In this document: piece by piece, positions 30,628-39,439 of the stretch
How positions within the stretch are numbered: position 1 is the stretch's first letter
How the letters are laid out: every line of letters begins with the position of its first letter
Assembly (NCBI RefSeq): GCF_001273775.1
Contig: NZ_CP011801.1
Span: forward strand, 2,272,001 to 2,336,000
Origin: Nitrospira moscoviensis
GTDB lineage: Bacteria; Nitrospirota; Nitrospiria; Nitrospirales; Nitrospiraceae
DNA: 64,000 nt
Direction: 5' to 3'
Program-made: the position numbers and the translations under genes
Notes under the pieces: generated by a model
Database searches by the model: none
What the model was told of the DNA's origin: nothing
What the model saw: only the letters and a program-made list of their open reading frames with translations

Positions 30628-31416
30628 ATGCTGCTTGCCATCGACATCGGCAACACGAATATCGTCTGGGGCCTGTATCGAGGGTCGACGCTGGTGGCCC
30701 ATTGGCGCCTGGCGACGGATGCCAAGAAAACCGCCGACGAGTATGGCGTCTTGTTTTCCACCCTCTTCGCCCATGCGGGGCAGATTCCCGCGCTGGTCGA
30801 CGGCGCCATTCTCTCCAGCGTGGTACCGGCCTTGACCGGGACGTTCGAGGCGATGGTCGGTACGTTCTTTCGCCAGACCCCGCTGATCGTATCCTCGGAG
30901 ACTGTGACGGGTTTGACGCTCAAGTATGCCAATCTGAAAGAAATCGGGAGCGATCGGATCGTCAACGCCGCCGCTGCGTATCATAAGTACCGCCGGGATC
31001 TCATCGTGGTGGACTTCGGCACCGCCACGACCTTCTGCGTCATCACCAAGTCCGGCGAGTATCTGGGCGGCGTCATCGCGCCGGGGCTCGGCATCTCGGC
31101 CGACGCGCTGTTTGCCCGCGCCGCCAAGCTCAGCAAAGTCGAATTGACGCGGCCGAAGTCGGTCATCGGGACCGATACGGCCGGCAGTATCCAGGCCGGA
31201 TTGCTCTATGGATATGCCGGGCTGGTCGATGCCCTTGTCACACGGATCGAGCGGGAGCTCGGACGTACGACCTATGTGATCGCCACCGGCGGCCTCGCGA
31301 CCGTGATCGTCCCGGAGACGACGACCATCCACCAGGTCGAGCCCTTCCTCACGCTGGAAGGACTCGAATTGCTCTATCGGCTCGCGCGAGGCTCTTGTCC
31401 ACCGGTCCAGGTCTGA
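30628..31416 (+). CDS. coaX: Type III pantothenate kinase
   Basis: A 262-residue ASKHA-fold enzyme that phosphorylates pantothenate in the first step of CoA synthesis. Phosphate-binding motifs are LLAIDIGNTNIVWGLY at the N-terminus and VVDFGTATTFCV near residue 130. GGVIAPGLGISADALFARAAKL and VIATGGLA are also family hallmarks. Type III kinases are not feedback-inhibited by CoA and need a monovalent cation. The pairing birA-coaX is common in bacteria. Confidence 0.96.
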   Translation: MLLAIDIGNTNIVWGLYRGSTLVAHWRLATDAKKTADEYGVLFSTLFAHAGQIPALVDGAILSSVVPALTGTFEAMVGTFFRQTPLIVSSETVTGLTLKYANLKEIGSDRIVNAAAAYHKYRRDLIVVDFGTATTFCVITKSGEYLGGVIAPGLGISADALFARAAKLSKVELTRPKSVIGTDTAGSIQAGLLYGYAGLVDALVTRIERELGRTTYVIATGGLATVIVPETTTIHQVEPFLTLEGLELLYRLARGSCPPVQV

Positions 31417-31465
31417 TTCCTCCCTGCTTTTCACATCCCCTATGATTTTTTTCTCTGGAAAGCCG

Positions 31466-31493
31466 TTGACTTCCAATGCCCTGTGGCTATCTC
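31466..31493 (+). promoter_or_regulatory. Candidate promoter for grpE-dnaK
   Basis: TTGACT (31466-31471), 16 bp, TATCTC (31488-31493), lying about 22 bp upstream of the grpE GTG. No CIRCE element and no obvious sigma-32 promoter were seen, so heat regulation remains unexplained. Confidence 0.35.
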
Positions 31494-31514
31494 GCCCGTT
31501 GTGTAGGATTCACC

Positions 31515-32090
31515 GTGAGCGACAAAGACGAGAACCCCAATACAATTGAAGGCTTAGCCGGAGAACCTGCCGGTGCCGAGCAGGCGAACGGTGAGGTGTC
31601 GCCGGCGCAGGCGCTCGCGGCCAAAGAAGAGGAATGCAAGGCCCTGAACGACAAATACATGCGGCTGGCGGCGGAGTTCGAAAACTATAAGCGGCTGTCC
31701 CAACGCGACCAACGTGAACAGGTGCGGTACGGGAACGAGCAACTGGTCAAGGAACTTCTGCCGGTGGTGGATAACCTCGAACGGGCGATCAAGGCCGCAA
31801 GAGACAGCACGGGCAGCGGGGCCCTGGTCCAGGGAGTGGAGCTGACCTTGAAACAGCTGACCGGCACGTTGAGCAAGTTCGGCGTGCAGACGATCGATTC
31901 CGTCGGGCAACCGTTCGATCCCGCCGCGCATCAGGCCGTGACGCAGATCGCGTCGGACACGGTTCCGGCGCAGCACGTCGCGGAGGAATATCAACGGGGC
32001 TACCGGCTCCATGACCGGACGATCCGGGCCGCGATGGTGGCCGTCTCATCCGGTCCGTCCCCATCGAATGGAGAAGAAACCTCAGCGTAA
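31515..32090 (+). CDS. grpE: Nucleotide exchange factor GrpE
   Basis: A 191-residue co-chaperone that releases ADP from DnaK. The N-terminal helix is in KEEECKALNDKYMRLAAEFENYKRL; the beta domain contains QTIDSVGQPFDPAAHQAVTQI and the ending GYRLHDRTIRAAMVAVS. A GTG at 31515 with AGGA about 10 bp upstream is preferred. The ATG at 31476 would lie inside the likely promoter and would add an atypical Cys-containing segment. dnaK follows after 24 bp, giving a grpE-dnaK-dnaJ chaperone cluster. Confidence 0.94.
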   Translation: MSDKDENPNTIEGLAGEPAGAEQANGEVSPAQALAAKEEECKALNDKYMRLAAEFENYKRLSQRDQREQVRYGNEQLVKELLPVVDNLERAIKAARDSTGSGALVQGVELTLKQLTGTLSKFGVQTIDSVGQPFDPAAHQAVTQIASDTVPAQHVAEEYQRGYRLHDRTIRAAMVAVSSGPSPSNGEETSA

Positions 32091-32114
32091 CGGCTGAGAA
32101 GGAAGGAGTAGACC

Positions 32115-34034
32115 ATGGGTAAAGTCATCGGTATCGATCTCGGCACCACCAATTCCTGCGTGGCCATCATGAGCGGCGGCGACCCCGTCGTGATTGCCAA
32201 TGCCGAAGGGAGCCGCACGACTCCTTCCGTCGTCGCGATCACCGACAAAGGGGAACGCCTCGTCGGTCAGATCGCCAAACGTCAGGCCATCACCAATCCC
32301 GAGAACACCATTTTCTCCGTCAAGCGGCTCATGGGCCGGAAGTACAAGAGCCGCGAAGTGCAGGAAGCGATGAAGCGCCTGCCCTACAAGGTGGTGGAAG
32401 CGGACAACGGCGACGCGCACGTGGAGCTCCGCGGCAAGCGCTACAGTCCGCCTGAGGTGTCGGCGATGATCCTCCAGAAAATGCGCCAAACGGCGGAAGA
32501 CTATCTCGGCGAAAAAGTCACGGAAGCGGTCATCACCGTGCCGGCCTATTTCGACGACAGCCAGCGCCAGGCGACCAAAGACGCGGGGCAGATCGCCGGG
32601 CTGAACGTCCTGCGCATCATCAACGAGCCGACCGCAGCCTCGCTCGCGTACGGGCTCGACAAGAAGAAGGACGAGCGGATCGCCGTCTACGATTTGGGCG
32701 GCGGCACGTTCGATATCTCCATCCTCGAAATCGGGGAAGGCGTCTTCGAGGTCAAGTCCACCAACGGCGACACCTATTTGGGCGGCGACGACTTCGATCT
32801 CCGGGTGATGGACTGGCTGGTCGATGAATTCAAGAAGGACCAGGGCATCGACCTCCGGAAAGATCGGATGGCGTTGCAGCGCCTGAAAGAAGCGGCCGAA
32901 CGGGCGAAGATCGAGCTGTCTTCGTCGCAGGAAACGGAAATCAACCTGCCCTTCATCACGGCGGACGCGAGCGGGCCCAAGCACATGGTCACGAAGCTCA
33001 CACGCGCCAAGCTCGAGCAGCTGGTGGACGATCTGATTCAGCGGACCATCGAGCCCTGCCGGAAAGCGCTGTCCGATGCGGGCGTGACGGCCAAGGATAT
33101 CCAGGAAGTCGTCATGGTCGGCGGCATGACCCGCATGCCGAAAGTGATTCAGGTGGTGAAGGACTTCTTCGGAAAGGACCCGCATCGCGGCGTGAACCCC
33201 GACGAAGTCGTCGCCATCGGCGCCGGCATCCAAGGCGGCGTGCTGAAGGGAGAAGTGAAGGACGTCCTCTTGCTCGACGTGACGCCGCTCTCGCTCGGCA
33301 TCGAAACGCTGGGCGGTGTCTTCACCAAGCTGATCGAGCGCAATACGACGGTGCCGACGAAGAAGAGCCAGGTCTTTTCGACGGCGGCCGACAATCAGAC
33401 AGCCGTGACGATCCGGGTTTTCCAGGGCGAGCGCGAGATGGCCAACGACAACAAGCTGCTCGGCCAGTTCGACCTCGTCGGCATTCCGCCGGCGCCCCGC
33501 GGCATGCCGCAGATCGAGGTGACCTTCGACATCGACGCCAACGGCATCGTCCACGTCTCGGCGAAGGACCTGGCGACCCAGAAAGAGCAGTCGATCAAGA
33601 TCACGGCGTCCAGCGGCCTCAGCAAGGAGGAAGTCGAGAAGCTCGTGCGCGACGCTCAGGCCCACACCGAAGAGGACAAGAAGCGGCGGAAGCTCGCGGA
33701 GGCCAAGAACCAGGCGGACAACCTCATCTACCAGACCGAGAAAAACATCTCGGAATACGGAGACAAAGTCTCGCCGGAGGAGAAGACCAAGATCCAGGAC
33801 GCCGTCGGCGCGTTGAAGAAGGCGCTCGAAGGCACCGACGCGGAAGCGATCGAGTCCGCGACACAGTCCCTGATGGCGGCTTCGCACAAGTTGGCCGAAG
33901 AGATGTATAAGAAAGCGGCCTCGGCCACTGGCGCGCAGGGCGCAGCGCCGGGCGGCAACGGAGCCGGCGAGACCAAGACCGACGAAAAAGTCGTGGACGC
34001 GGAATTCGAAGAAGTAGACAAAGACAAGAAGTAG
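32115..34034 (+). CDS. dnaK: Molecular chaperone DnaK (Hsp70)
   Basis: A 639-residue Hsp70 with the ATPase signatures [30 protein letters not shown] and [13 protein letters not shown]. The substrate-binding domain begins after [17 protein letters not shown], and the C-terminus ends in [14 protein letters not shown], the usual DnaK tail. A strong AAGGAG ribosome binding site precedes the ATG. Works with GrpE and DnaJ encoded on either side. Confidence 0.98.
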   Translation: MGKVIGIDLGTTNSCVAIMSGGDPVVIANAEGSRTTPSVVAITDKGERLVGQIAKRQAITNPENTIFSVKRLMGRKYKSREVQEAMKRLPYKVVEADNGDAHVELRGKRYSPPEVSAMILQKMRQTAEDYLGEKVTEAVITVPAYFDDSQRQATKDAGQIAGLNVLRIINEPTAASLAYGLDKKKDERIAVYDLGGGTFDISILEIGEGVFEVKSTNGDTYLGGDDFDLRVMDWLVDEFKKDQGIDLRKDRMALQRLKEAAERAKIELSSSQETEINLPFITADASGPKHMVTKLTRAKLEQLVDDLIQRTIEPCRKALSDAGVTAKDIQEVVMVGGMTRMPKVIQVVKDFFGKDPHRGVNPDEVVAIGAGIQGGVLKGEVKDVLLLDVTPLSLGIETLGGVFTKLIERNTTVPTKKSQVFSTAADNQTAVTIRVFQGEREMANDNKLLGQFDLVGIPPAPRGMPQIEVTFDIDANGIVHVSAKDLATQKEQSIKITASSGLSKEEVEKLVRDAQAHTEEDKKRRKLAEAKNQADNLIYQTEKNISEYGDKVSPEEKTKIQDAVGALKKALEGTDAEAIESATQSLMAASHKLAEEMYKKAASATGAQGAAPGGNGAGETKTDEKVVDAEFEEVDKDKK

Positions 34035-34052
34035 CTTACAATAATCCCAGGC

Positions 34053-34090
34053 AGACCGAGTTTCCGTCACCACGGAGACTCGGTCTTTCT
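34053..34090 (+). terminator. Hairpin terminator/attenuator between dnaK and dnaJ
   Basis: A 15-bp stem of AGACCGAGTTTCCGT (34053-34067) and ACGGAGACTCGGTCT (34072-34086), with one G-T wobble and loop CACC, is followed by TTTCTGT. The position just after dnaK and before dnaJ suggests that only part of the dnaK transcript continues into dnaJ. The T-run is short. Confidence 0.7.
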
Positions 34091-34107
34091 GTACTCACCT
34101 CCAACGC

Positions 34108-35235
34108 ATGGCGGCTGTGACCAAACGCGACTACTACGACATTCTCGGCGTCGATCGAAACGTCTCGGATGACGAGCTGAAGAAGGCCTATCGGAAGATG
34201 GCGCGGCAGCACCATCCCGATTTGCAGAGCGGCGAGCATCAGAAAAAAGCGGCCGAAGAAAAGTTCAAAGAAATCAATGAAGCCTACGAGGTCCTCAGCG
34301 ATCAGGACAAGCGTAAGCGGTACGACATGTTCGGTCATGCCGGCGCCCAGCAGGGGGCGGGCTTCGAGGGTTTCGGCGGCTTCGGCGGCGCGGGCTTCGG
34401 TGACGTCTTCAACGACATCTTCGAGGATTTTTTCGGGCAGACCCGGGGAGGATCTCGCGCCGAACGCGGCAACGACCTCCAGTACAATCTCGAGCTGTCG
34501 TTCGAAGAGGCGGTCTACGGCAAAGACGCCAAGCTCAAAATCCCGCGATGGGAGATGTGCACCGATTGCAAAGGGACCGGCGCCAAGTCCGCGTCGGCCA
34601 TCAAGACCTGCCCCAGTTGCAAAGGCGCCGGCCAGCTTCGGTTCCAGCAAGGCTTCTTCAGCGTCAGCCGGCCCTGCGGCCAATGCGAGGGCGCGGGCCA
34701 TATCATCACGGAACCCTGCCCAACCTGCCAAGGCCGCCAGCGCGTGTACAAAGAGCGGACCATTGCAGTGCACATTCCGGCCGGCATCGAAACCGGCATG
34801 CGGCTCCGTCTGGCGAACGAAGGCGAGCACGGCTCGAACGCCGGCCCGCCCGGAGACCTCTATGTCGCCATCACGGTCAAGCCCCATCCGATTTTCCAAC
34901 GGAAAGGGTTGGACATCCTGTGCGACGTTCCGGTCAATTTGGTCACCGCCATCTTGGGCGGCAAAGTCGAAGTCCCGACCCTGAAAGGGAACACGGTCAT
35001 TAAAATTCCGCCGGGAACTCAGCACGACAAGGTGCTCCGGCTCAAAGGGCTCGGCATTCCAAGCCTGAAGGGCGGACAGACCGGCGATCATCTCTACACC
35101 ATAAAAGTCCAGATCCCGACCAAGTTGACGGCGCGCCAGAAAGAGCTGCTGATGGAATTCGCCAAAGAGGGCGGCATGTCGATGGAGCCGGACGGGGACG
35201 GGTTCTTCGACAAGATGAAGACGTTCTTCGAGTGA
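34108..35235 (+). CDS. dnaJ: Chaperone protein DnaJ
   Basis: A 375-residue type I DnaJ. The J domain (residues 6-75) has the HPD motif in [11 protein letters not shown] Gly/Phe-rich region follows ([17 protein letters not shown]). Four zinc-binding CxxCxGxG-type repeats are present: [24 protein letters not shown] and CPTCQGRQ, the last lacking the final Gly pattern. The C-terminal substrate-binding domain ends with a dimerisation segment. No clear ribosome binding site precedes the ATG, but the N-terminus matches the family. Confidence 0.97.
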   Translation: MAAVTKRDYYDILGVDRNVSDDELKKAYRKMARQHHPDLQSGEHQKKAAEEKFKEINEAYEVLSDQDKRKRYDMFGHAGAQQGAGFEGFGGFGGAGFGDVFNDIFEDFFGQTRGGSRAERGNDLQYNLELSFEEAVYGKDAKLKIPRWEMCTDCKGTGAKSASAIKTCPSCKGAGQLRFQQGFFSVSRPCGQCEGAGHIITEPCPTCQGRQRVYKERTIAVHIPAGIETGMRLRLANEGEHGSNAGPPGDLYVAITVKPHPIFQRKGLDILCDVPVNLVTAILGGKVEVPTLKGNTVIKIPPGTQHDKVLRLKGLGIPSLKGGQTGDHLYTIKVQIPTKLTARQKELLMEFAKEGGMSMEPDGDGFFDKMKTFFE

Positions 35236-35263
35236 CGGACCGCCGTCCGACGGCACGGTGGCC

Positions 35264-35998
35264 ATGCCGGTTTTTTTTCTGCCCCCCGAGCAGCTGACGA
35301 CCTCCACCCTTTCGATCTCCGGCCCCCTCCTCGACCATTTCCGCAGCCTTCGAATAAAAGTCGGCGAGGAGATCGTCGTTGCCGATGGGCTCGGCTCCCG
35401 CCATCATGTCACCGTCACCGCCCTGTCCGGCCGCGTCCTCCAAGGCCGGATTCTCAGCTCAGAGCGCCAGCCCGCCCGCGCCGCTCCCTCTGTCGTGTTG
35501 TGCCAGGCCCTCCTCAAAGGCGAAAAGTTGGATTGGGTGATTCAGAAGGCGACCGAGCTGGGCGTGGACCGGATCGTGCCGTTGGTCACTCGCCACAGTG
35601 TCGTACGGCCACAGCCGTCCCGCATGGAACATCAGCGCTCCCGCTGGCAACGCATCGCATTGGAAGCGGCGCAGCAGTCCGAACGTTGGACTGTTCCCAC
35701 GGTTGACGAACCGGTCGATTGTACCGAGGTGTCGGCTGTTTCCGCCTCTGCGATGAAACTCGCCTTGGTCGAACGGTCGGCAAAGACATCGCTGGCCGCT
35801 GTGCCGCTGCCCGTGGAAGCAGATCACACGGTGTTACTTCTGATTGGTCCGGAAGGAGGATGGGACGAGGAAGAACTGCGCTTTATGGCGGCGCAGGGCT
35901 ACAACACGGTCACGTTGGGATCGAGAATTCTCCGAGCCGAAACCGCCGCCATCGCGGCGCTGAGCATCCTTCAATCAAGATTGGGAAACCTCGGATGA
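35264..35998 (+). CDS. rsmE: 16S rRNA m3U1498 methyltransferase
   Basis: A 244-residue SPOUT-fold methyltransferase that modifies U1498 of 16S rRNA. It begins PVFFLPPEQL with an N-terminal PUA-like segment (FRSLRIKVGEEIVVADGLG). The SPOUT signatures are KGEKLDWVIQKATELGVDRIVPL, LLIGPEGGWDEEEL and LGSRILRAETAAIAAL, which form the knot. ATG at 35264 is chosen; a GTG six bases earlier is also in frame. The common dnaJ-(prmA)-rsmE neighbourhood is kept except that prmA is absent. Confidence 0.95.
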   Translation: MPVFFLPPEQLTTSTLSISGPLLDHFRSLRIKVGEEIVVADGLGSRHHVTVTALSGRVLQGRILSSERQPARAAPSVVLCQALLKGEKLDWVIQKATELGVDRIVPLVTRHSVVRPQPSRMEHQRSRWQRIALEAAQQSERWTVPTVDEPVDCTEVSAVSASAMKLALVERSAKTSLAAVPLPVEADHTVLLLIGPEGGWDEEELRFMAAQGYNTVTLGSRILRAETAAIAALSILQSRLGNLG

Positions 35999-36034
35999 AC
36001 CACGGGTATCCTGGATGGACAGGAGCCAGGACCG

Positions 36035-37027
36035 TTACCGTCCCGCGTCGATGCGCACGATGGTCCCGTTCTCGCCGCTGGCCCACCCCCGATGAGGAGT
36101 GGGGAAACTGAGACCGAAGAGCGAAACCTTTGCGACCGACCGGCCTTCGCTCCAGGAGAATCCGGCATCCGTCGTCCGATAGACCATGCCGCGCTCGCCG
36201 GCAATCCAGCCCGCTTGCGGGCTTGTGAAGCGGACTTTCAGCAAATCGATGAGCTTGGTACAGGTTTTTCCGCAAGGCAACGTCCGATCGATCCACCGAC
36301 TGCCGCCGTCGGTGGTCTGAAACAACGCACCGGCATTGCCGACGGCCCAGCCGTTGGATTGATCGGTGAAAAACACATCGAACAACGTGACCGCCCCTTG
36401 AGTTTCCTGGGCGACCCACGTCGCGCCGCCGTCCTCGGTCGCAAGCACCGTGCCCAATGCGCCGACCGCCGTGCCCCGGCGCTCGTTCACGAAATGCACC
36501 GAGTAGAGCGCCGCGTTCGTCCCGCTGGCCTGCTCGTCCCACCGTTCGCCGCCGTCGTTCGTATGCAGAATCGTCCCCCCTCCGCCGACCACCCAGCCGA
36601 TCCGCGGTGAGGAGAAAAAGACGTTGTAGAGCGGCTGTTGCGTCTCGACGGATTTTGCCGACCAGCTGTCGCCCCCGTTCGTCGTCCGGCGCAACGTGCC
36701 GGCCGCCCCGGTGATCCAACCGTGTTTCTGGTCGACGAAAAATACGGAGGTCAGCAGAGTCGAGCTACCGGCGGAGACTTTCTTCCATTGACCGCCGCCG
36801 TCGGTGGTTTTGAGGACGGTCCCGCCCGCCCCGACCGCCCAACCCGTCGTGGCATCGAGGAACTGGATGGCCATCAAGGTCGCTTCCGTGGCGCTCTTCT
36901 GCGCGCGCACCACGAGAGACGCTTCGGCGCGACCGGCGGTTGGGACAAGCCCCACGAACAGGAGAACGAGCGCCGGCAGCATCGTGAGAGGCCGGCACAG
37001 GGACACGCCCGCGAACATGCGCCCCAT
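36035..37027 (-). CDS. Secreted Ycf48/HCF136-like beta-propeller protein
   Basis: A 330-residue protein with an N-terminal signal sequence (MLPALVLLFVGLVPTAGRAEA around residues 16-36). It has repeated blades of the pattern GWAVGxxGTxLxTxDGGxxW (GWAVGAGGTVLKTTDGGGQW, GWITGAAGTLRRTTNGG, GWVVGGGGTILHTNDGG, GTAVGALGTVLATEDGG, GWAVGNAGALFQTTDGG, GWIAGERGMVYRTTDAG, GWASGENGTIVRI). In plants and cyanobacteria Ycf48/HCF136 assists photosystem II assembly; here no photosynthesis genes are seen. The ATG overlaps the stop of the upstream IPT protein gene (TAATG), so the two are translationally coupled and likely act together in the envelope. Confidence 0.85.
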   Translation of the reverse strand: MGRMFAGVSLCRPLTMLPALVLLFVGLVPTAGRAEASLVVRAQKSATEATLMAIQFLDATTGWAVGAGGTVLKTTDGGGQWKKVSAGSSTLLTSVFFVDQKHGWITGAAGTLRRTTNGGDSWSAKSVETQQPLYNVFFSSPRIGWVVGGGGTILHTNDGGERWDEQASGTNAALYSVHFVNERRGTAVGALGTVLATEDGGATWVAQETQGAVTLFDVFFTDQSNGWAVGNAGALFQTTDGGSRWIDRTLPCGKTCTKLIDLLKVRFTSPQAGWIAGERGMVYRTTDAGFSWSEGRSVAKVSLFGLSFPTPHRGWASGENGTIVRIDAGR

Positions 37028-38733
37028 TATTGATTGGTGCTCGCGTCCGGACGGTTATTGTTCCAATAGCCGGTATCCGGCAGTCCTTTGGCCTCAATGG
37101 TGAATTGCCCCGCTTCGAGGGTCAACCACCGTTTCGGCGAACAGCAGGTTCCGTCCGGCAACACGTCCCAGGAGCCGCGCCTGACGACCAGCGGGCCGGT
37201 GGCGAGATTGTCGAAGAACTCGCCTTTCTTCCCGATGCCGTACAAGTTGCGATGCGGCACCTTGACGACGATCTCGTTGTCGGTCCAGGACTGCACCAGC
37301 GCCGCCGCGCCGTTGAACAGCACCTCCGTGCGGGAGACATTGGACAGCACCGTCCCGCTCGTCTCAGGCTCGTTGATTTCCACGTCGGTCCGCCGCTTGT
37401 AGGCTTTCTGACTCAGGCCCAATTCGGTATGTTCCGCTGTTTTCAGGAACGTGCCGAAGCCCTTGCCCTTGATCGTCACCGTCGCATCCAAGCCGGCCGA
37501 TTTCGGCTCGTACGATTCAATGACCGGCGTCACCAGGGTGAAGTCCCCGGCTTCCGTCGCGATCGTGCCTTTTTCCGCGCAGCAACTGCCGTCGGGGTTC
37601 GGCTTATTCGCGCTACGGTAAATGACCACCTTGCCGCTCTTCGCGCTGTAGGGCACCCAGACATCGATCCGGTCGTCGTTCCAGCGATAGATGACCGCCG
37701 GCACGCCGCCGATTTCGACCCGGTTCTCGCCCTTGTTGAAGTCCATGAAGTTGTACGGCGTCGAGCCGCTCTCGGAGTAGAAACCGAAGTGCTCGCCGTT
37801 GATCCGGACCAAGGTGCCGATGGGCGCGCTGGCGGGCGTCATCGTCGTGGCTTTCGGCGTGTGGACGGTAAAGTCGGCGACGGTCCGCTGGCGGCCCTGG
37901 CTCTTCAGCACCATCGGGCCCGATTCGGCGCCGAGGGGCACATGCACCACGATCACGTCGTCTTTCCACTGTGCCACCGTCGTCGGCTGCCCGTTGAGCA
38001 GCACCGCATCGTCCGGACCTTTGGACGCTCCGAATCCCTGGCCGAACAACACGACCTTCGTGCCGACCGGGCCGCTGACCGGATCGACGCGAACGGAGGG
38101 GATCAAGGTCAACGGGACTTTGTTGCTCACGACATATTCGACCGGGGCGCAGCAGGATCCGTCCGGCAAGGGATCGGACGAGGCCAGCCGGACGGCGACG
38201 TCCCCGCTCTGCGCATTGGCCGGAATTTCGACTTCGATCTTGTCGTCCTTCCAGCGGCGCGGCCGCACGACCACGCCGCCGACCAGCACGTCGTTCACGC
38301 CGAACATCGTATTGGGATCGCGCGAGCCGGCCGTCATGCCGAAATGCTTCCCCGCGATCTGGAGCAGCGTGCCGCGCTCCGCCTCGGTGGGCGTGACGCT
38401 CTCGATATGAGGCGTCACGATGTCGATCGCGCCGGCCGACAGCTTTTTCTTCCCGATCAGCACGTCGACCGGACCGCTGGTCGCCTTGAACGGAACCTTG
38501 ACCTCGATCAGATCCGGTTCCCACCGCTGCACGAGCGCCGGGACGCCGTTCACCGTGACCTTGTTCGTCTGGACCGATTTGAACGGGCCGAAGCCTTTGC
38601 CGGTGAGCGAGAGCGTGGCGCCGGGAGTCGCAGATTTGGAGGACAATTCAATGGCCGGAGCGGCGGCCTGGGCCAGACCCAGGGCGGCGCTCAACAGGAT
38701 GGCTGCCGACAGTGATACCCGCAGAGAGATCAT
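37027..38733 (-). CDS. Secreted protein with five IPT/TIG repeats
   Basis: A 568-residue exported protein. The ATG at 38733 is chosen for its AGGAGAAGG ribosome binding site; it gives a clean signal peptide (SLSAAILLSAALGLAQAAA). Five IPT/TIG immunoglobulin-like domains follow, each ending in a G-x-GFG or G-x-HFG turn (LTGKGFGPF, IAGKHFGMT, LFGQGFGAS, INGEHFGFY, IKGKGFGTF). Three short PDG(S/T)CC motifs sit near domain ends, giving vicinal Cys pairs that might form disulfides or bind metal. IPT repeats usually serve surface adhesion or polysaccharide binding. Coupled to the Ycf48-like gene. Confidence 0.85.
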   Translation of the reverse strand: MISLRVSLSAAILLSAALGLAQAAAPAIELSSKSATPGATLSLTGKGFGPFKSVQTNKVTVNGVPALVQRWEPDLIEVKVPFKATSGPVDVLIGKKKLSAGAIDIVTPHIESVTPTEAERGTLLQIAGKHFGMTAGSRDPNTMFGVNDVLVGGVVVRPRRWKDDKIEVEIPANAQSGDVAVRLASSDPLPDGSCCAPVEYVVSNKVPLTLIPSVRVDPVSGPVGTKVVLFGQGFGASKGPDDAVLLNGQPTTVAQWKDDVIVVHVPLGAESGPMVLKSQGRQRTVADFTVHTPKATTMTPASAPIGTLVRINGEHFGFYSESGSTPYNFMDFNKGENRVEIGGVPAVIYRWNDDRIDVWVPYSAKSGKVVIYRSANKPNPDGSCCAEKGTIATEAGDFTLVTPVIESYEPKSAGLDATVTIKGKGFGTFLKTAEHTELGLSQKAYKRRTDVEINEPETSGTVLSNVSRTEVLFNGAAALVQSWTDNEIVVKVPHRNLYGIGKKGEFFDNLATGPLVVRRGSWDVLPDGTCCSPKRWLTLEAGQFTIEAKGLPDTGYWNNNRPDASTNQ

Positions 38734-38927
38734 AATCCTTCTCCTGTTTATCAAAATAAATGGTCAAGCCGGCAAAAAACATCGCACATCGCGCTGCTGA
38801 AAGTGGTCCCTGCGCGTGGCACGAGACCCCACGCACCGGACTCGGGAAGGGCAAACCGGGGGCGACGTGAAGCGAGGGACCAGCGACTATAACAAGCGAT
38901 TTTTTCGAGTGTCAAGGCGGGCGGGCG

Positions 38928-39389
38928 CTAGGACCGCACTTCCACGATCAGCTCGATTTCCACCGGCGCCTGGCGGGGCAGCTCGGCGGCCCCGACGGCC
39001 ACGCGGGCGTGGCGGCCGGCATCGCCGAAGACGGCGACGAGAAGATCGGAGGCGCCGTTGAGGACTTGCGGCTGGTCGGCGAATCCCGGCGCCGATGCGA
39101 CATGGCCGACCATCTTCACGATGCGTTTCACGTGGTCCAGCGATCCCAGCTCGCTCCGGATGATCGCCAAGCCGTTCAGCAGCGCCACTCGCGCCGCCTC
39201 CATGCCCTGCTCGATGGACAGCTGTAGACCGAGTTTGCCGGTCATGACGAGCTGCCCGTCGCGTGACGGCAGGACACCCGACAAGAACACGAGATTCCCG
39301 ACCCGGACGGCGGGGATGTAGGTGGCCAGCGGCTTCGGCGGCGCCGGCAGCGTGATGCCCAGCTCTTTCAGCGTATTCTCGTACGACAT
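38928..39389 (-). CDS. RidA/YjgF family protein
   Basis: A 153-residue member of the Rid family, whose RidA branch hydrolyses reactive enamine/imine intermediates made by PLP enzymes. The signatures are LVFLSGVLPSRDG near residue 33 and the C-terminal HARVAVGAAELPRQAPVEIELIV, which carries the substrate-carboxylate-binding Arg and the Glu of the VEIE motif. It is longer than RidA (about 130 residues), like the YjgF-related branch with an N-terminal helix. GGGAGAGG precedes the ATG. Confidence 0.9.
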   Translation of the reverse strand: MSYENTLKELGITLPAPPKPLATYIPAVRVGNLVFLSGVLPSRDGQLVMTGKLGLQLSIEQGMEAARVALLNGLAIIRSELGSLDHVKRIVKMVGHVASAPGFADQPQVLNGASDLLVAVFGDAGRHARVAVGAAELPRQAPVEIELIVEVRS

Positions 39390-39439
39390 TCCGCCTCTCC
39401 CATTACCCCATACCCCGTTACCCCGCTATCCCTCTACCC

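Noticed and set aside
31300..32115. CIRCE heat-shock operator near grpE/dnaK
   Set aside because: No TTAGCACTC-N9-GAGTGCTAA-like repeat was seen.
32082..34073. 663-codon open frame antisense to dnaK
   Set aside because: Mirror of a highly biased coding strand; dnaK is unambiguous.
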